Below, piece by piece: positions 4,785 through 6,274 of a stretch of 6,274 nt of DNA. The first letter of the stretch is position 1. Each line of letters opens with the position of its first letter. The position numbers and the translations under genes are program-made. Origin of the DNA: Candidatus Zhuqueibacterota bacterium 4484_87 (lineage in GTDB: Bacteria; Zhuqueibacterota; Zhuqueibacteria; Thermofontimicrobiales; Thermofontimicrobiaceae); NCBI GenBank assembly GCA_002085355.1, contig NATN01000265.1, positions 1-6,274 on the forward strand. The letters run 5' to 3'. The notes below the pieces were generated by a model. That model ran no database searches. It saw only the letters and a program-made list of their open reading frames with translations, and was not told where the DNA came from.

Positions 4785-6274
4785 ATGACAGCAGTTGCCC
4801 TTCTATTTTCCGGTGCGCTGGTTGCACAGGTGAAAATAATGCCTCTGGGCAATTCGATCACTATGGGGAGGCACGGAGAGCCAGCCGGCTATCGGGACGA
4901 CCTGTCCCAAATGCTTGTCGATGAGGGTGTCAATTTTACGATGGTCGGCTCAAAAAATGATGGTACGGGATTTTATCCGTATCATGAAGGGCATAGCGGT
5001 TATCGCGCAGACGAAATATTGGCGAATTTAAATTATTGGCTTCTCCTCAATCCGCCGGACATCGTGCTTTTACACATTGGTACGAATGACATTAGCCAAG
5101 GTGAGTCCAATGAATCTACGATAATCGATATCGAAAACATTTTAGAGAATATCCATAACAGGGATCGTAACACGGTTATTTTGTTTTGTAATCTGATTCC
5201 CCGCTTTGACGAATACGAAAACCGCCCGCAGCGTACGGAAGAACTTAATGAAATGATTTTCAATTTGTACATAGAAAAACGTGCCATCGGCTGGGATATT
5301 CATTTTGTAGATCAAAATAGCGCGATCAGGCAAAATCCAAATTGGACTGCAGAGTGGATGGATGATTATGTGCATCCGAATGATGCCGGCTATCACGCTA
5401 TGGCAGAGACGTTTTTTGATGCGCTATTGCCTTTGCTGACAGAACAAACATATCAGCTCGCCGGACATGTGCGTTATTATTCCAATCAAAATCCCATTGC
5501 TGATGTTTCGGTTCATTTGAGCGGAGGGCAATCTTCGCAAACTTCGACCGGTTCATCAGGTTATTTTCAATTCAGTGATCTTGCTGGTGGCGGAAATTTC
5601 TCCATCTGGACAGAAAAAAGTCCGTTGGATCGTTTTGCAAATAATACTATAACCATGTACAACGCCGCACTTGCTTTGCGACATGCTGTTGGCGTGGATA
5701 CTCTCGATCAAAATCAAGTGCATGCTGCAGATGTAGATCGTAGCGGTACAGTTACAGCATTTGATGCGGCGCTAATTGCAAGATATGTAGTAGAGTTGGA
5801 GCCGCTGTCTGATGATCACGTCGGGGAATGGGATTTCATTCCTGGTGCGCGAAATTATGTAGATTTAGATTCTGATCATTCTAATGTTGATTTTACCGGA
5901 ATTTTGTTGGGGGAAATTGATGGCGTCTGGTCAGGATCCGGTCTCACGAAAGAGGCTGGGGGTAATGAATTTTATTTGGGGGAAATTAAGTTCGATTCTG
6001 TAAGTTCTCTATCCATTCCGATCATCATTCAATCCGATTCATTGTTATCATTTTGTGGAGAGGTTTCCTACCAGGAAAGGAATTTACAATTTAAGGGAGT
6101 AAATTTTCCCGGGGCAGGTCCGTTGCTGGTCAATCATCGGCCAGGTAAAATTAAATTTGGATTTTATTCGGCGGACCCTGTCGTTGCGGATGAAATAATC
6201 GGCACTTTGAAATTTGAAATAATTACGGATGAAAGAAAATCTGACACTGATGTAAAGGTAAATTTTCAAATTAA
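4785..6274 (+). CDS. Secreted SGNH/CE3-like carbohydrate esterase with dockerin-like and cohesin-like domains (3' end outside window)
   Basis: 496 codons are visible from ATG 4785 and the frame is open at the window edge. Residues 1-14 are a short hydrophobic leader ending 'ALVA'; upstream in-frame codons add 'RFFAQKYV', so the start may lie further left. Residues 16-220 are an SGNH hydrolase domain with a complete active site: Ser24 in 'MPLGNSIT', 'HEGHSGY', Asn101 in 'HIGTND', and Asp194/His197 in 'DDYVHPND'. The pattern is closest to carbohydrate esterase family 3, whose members mainly remove acetyl groups from xylan; the substrate here is inferred. Residues 223-279 are a prealbumin-like domain. 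Residues 282-340 are dockerin-like, with one good calcium loop (Asp316, Asp318, Ser320, Asp327) and a degenerate first loop. 'GILLGEIDGVW' ends at 382. A cohesin-like domain starts near 396 ('GKIKFGFYS') and is cut by the window. By analogy with its upstream paralogue, a sorting domain should follow. Confidence 0.88.
   Translation, partial: MTAVALLFSGALVAQVKIMPLGNSITMGRHGEPAGYRDDLSQMLVDEGVNFTMVGSKNDGTGFYPYHEGHSGYRADEILANLNYWLLLNPPDIVLLHIGTNDISQGESNESTIIDIENILENIHNRDRNTVILFCNLIPRFDEYENRPQRTEELNEMIFNLYIEKRAIGWDIHFVDQNSAIRQNPNWTAEWMDDYVHPNDAGYHAMAETFFDALLPLLTEQTYQLAGHVRYYSNQNPIADVSVHLSGGQSSQTSTGSSGYFQFSDLAGGGNFSIWTEKSPLDRFANNTITMYNAALALRHAVGVDTLDQNQVHAADVDRSGTVTAFDAALIARYVVELEPLSDDHVGEWDFIPGARNYVDLDSDHSNVDFTGILLGEIDGVWSGSGLTKEAGGNEFYLGEIKFDSVSSLSIPIIIQSDSLLSFCGEVSYQERNLQFKGVNFPGAGPLLVNHRPGKIKFGFYSADPVVADEIIGTLKFEIITDERKSDTDVKVNFQI

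Noticed and set aside
5033..5396. Open frames on the minus strand opposite the second SGNH gene, and similar ones elsewhere on both strands.
   Set aside because: They lie entirely within strongly supported genes, show no recognisable motif and have no upstream signals; they are shadows of the coding strand.

Overview
The window looks like a chromosomal stretch from an uncultured or little-studied bacterium of the FCB lineage. The candidate division KSB1 / Calditrichota / Marinimicrobia / Ignavibacteria neighbourhood fits best. The basis is the gene content: large secreted beta-sandwich proteins ending in an 'NPFNP' sorting domain (FlgD-Ig-like / type IX-type C-terminal domain), PKD and InlB-type repeats, and dockerin/cohesin-like modules on secreted hydrolases. 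The phylum call is inference from architecture; no marker gene is present. All genes are on the + strand. I see no RNA gene, CRISPR array, transposase or phage gene.

Bases 1-2868 hold one very large secreted modular protein that enters from the left and is broken into three reading frames. In order it has: the tail of a PKD domain, the first half of an InlB-type B repeat, one carbohydrate-binding-like (CBM6/35-like) domain, a second CBM missing its N-terminal third, the second half of the interrupted B repeat, three PKD + B-repeat units of about 167 residues, and a C-terminal sorting domain. The frame goes 1 -> 2 (at about base 641, where CBM 1 runs straight into the middle of CBM 2) and back to 1 (at about 1070-1080). 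Whether this is a pseudogene or a sequence/assembly error cannot be decided here. A perfect 14-bp hairpin at 2883-2918 closes the gene.

Bases 2930-4690 and 4785-6274 (running off the right end) are tandem paralogues with the same layout: signal peptide, SGNH/GDSL hydrolase domain most like carbohydrate esterase family 3, a prealbumin-like (carboxypeptidase-regulatory-like) beta domain, a dockerin-like segment with one good calcium loop, a 'GILLG-D/E-x-x-G-x-W' linker, and a cohesin-like domain. The first paralogue continues to a sorting domain. The second keeps the complete Ser/Asn/Asp-His catalytic set. The first has lost the whole block that carries the nucleophilic serine, so it is probably not an esterase any more.

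Taken together (inference), the locus makes cell-surface or released proteins that bind and de-esterify a polysaccharide such as acetylated xylan. The large protein would supply binding and spacer modules, the second SGNH protein the deacetylase, and the first SGNH paralogue a non-catalytic partner. The most unusual points are the serine-less SGNH paralogue next to an intact one, dockerin-like and cohesin-like modules on the same chain, the CBM pair nested inside a single B repeat, and non-ATG start candidates at both SGNH genes.
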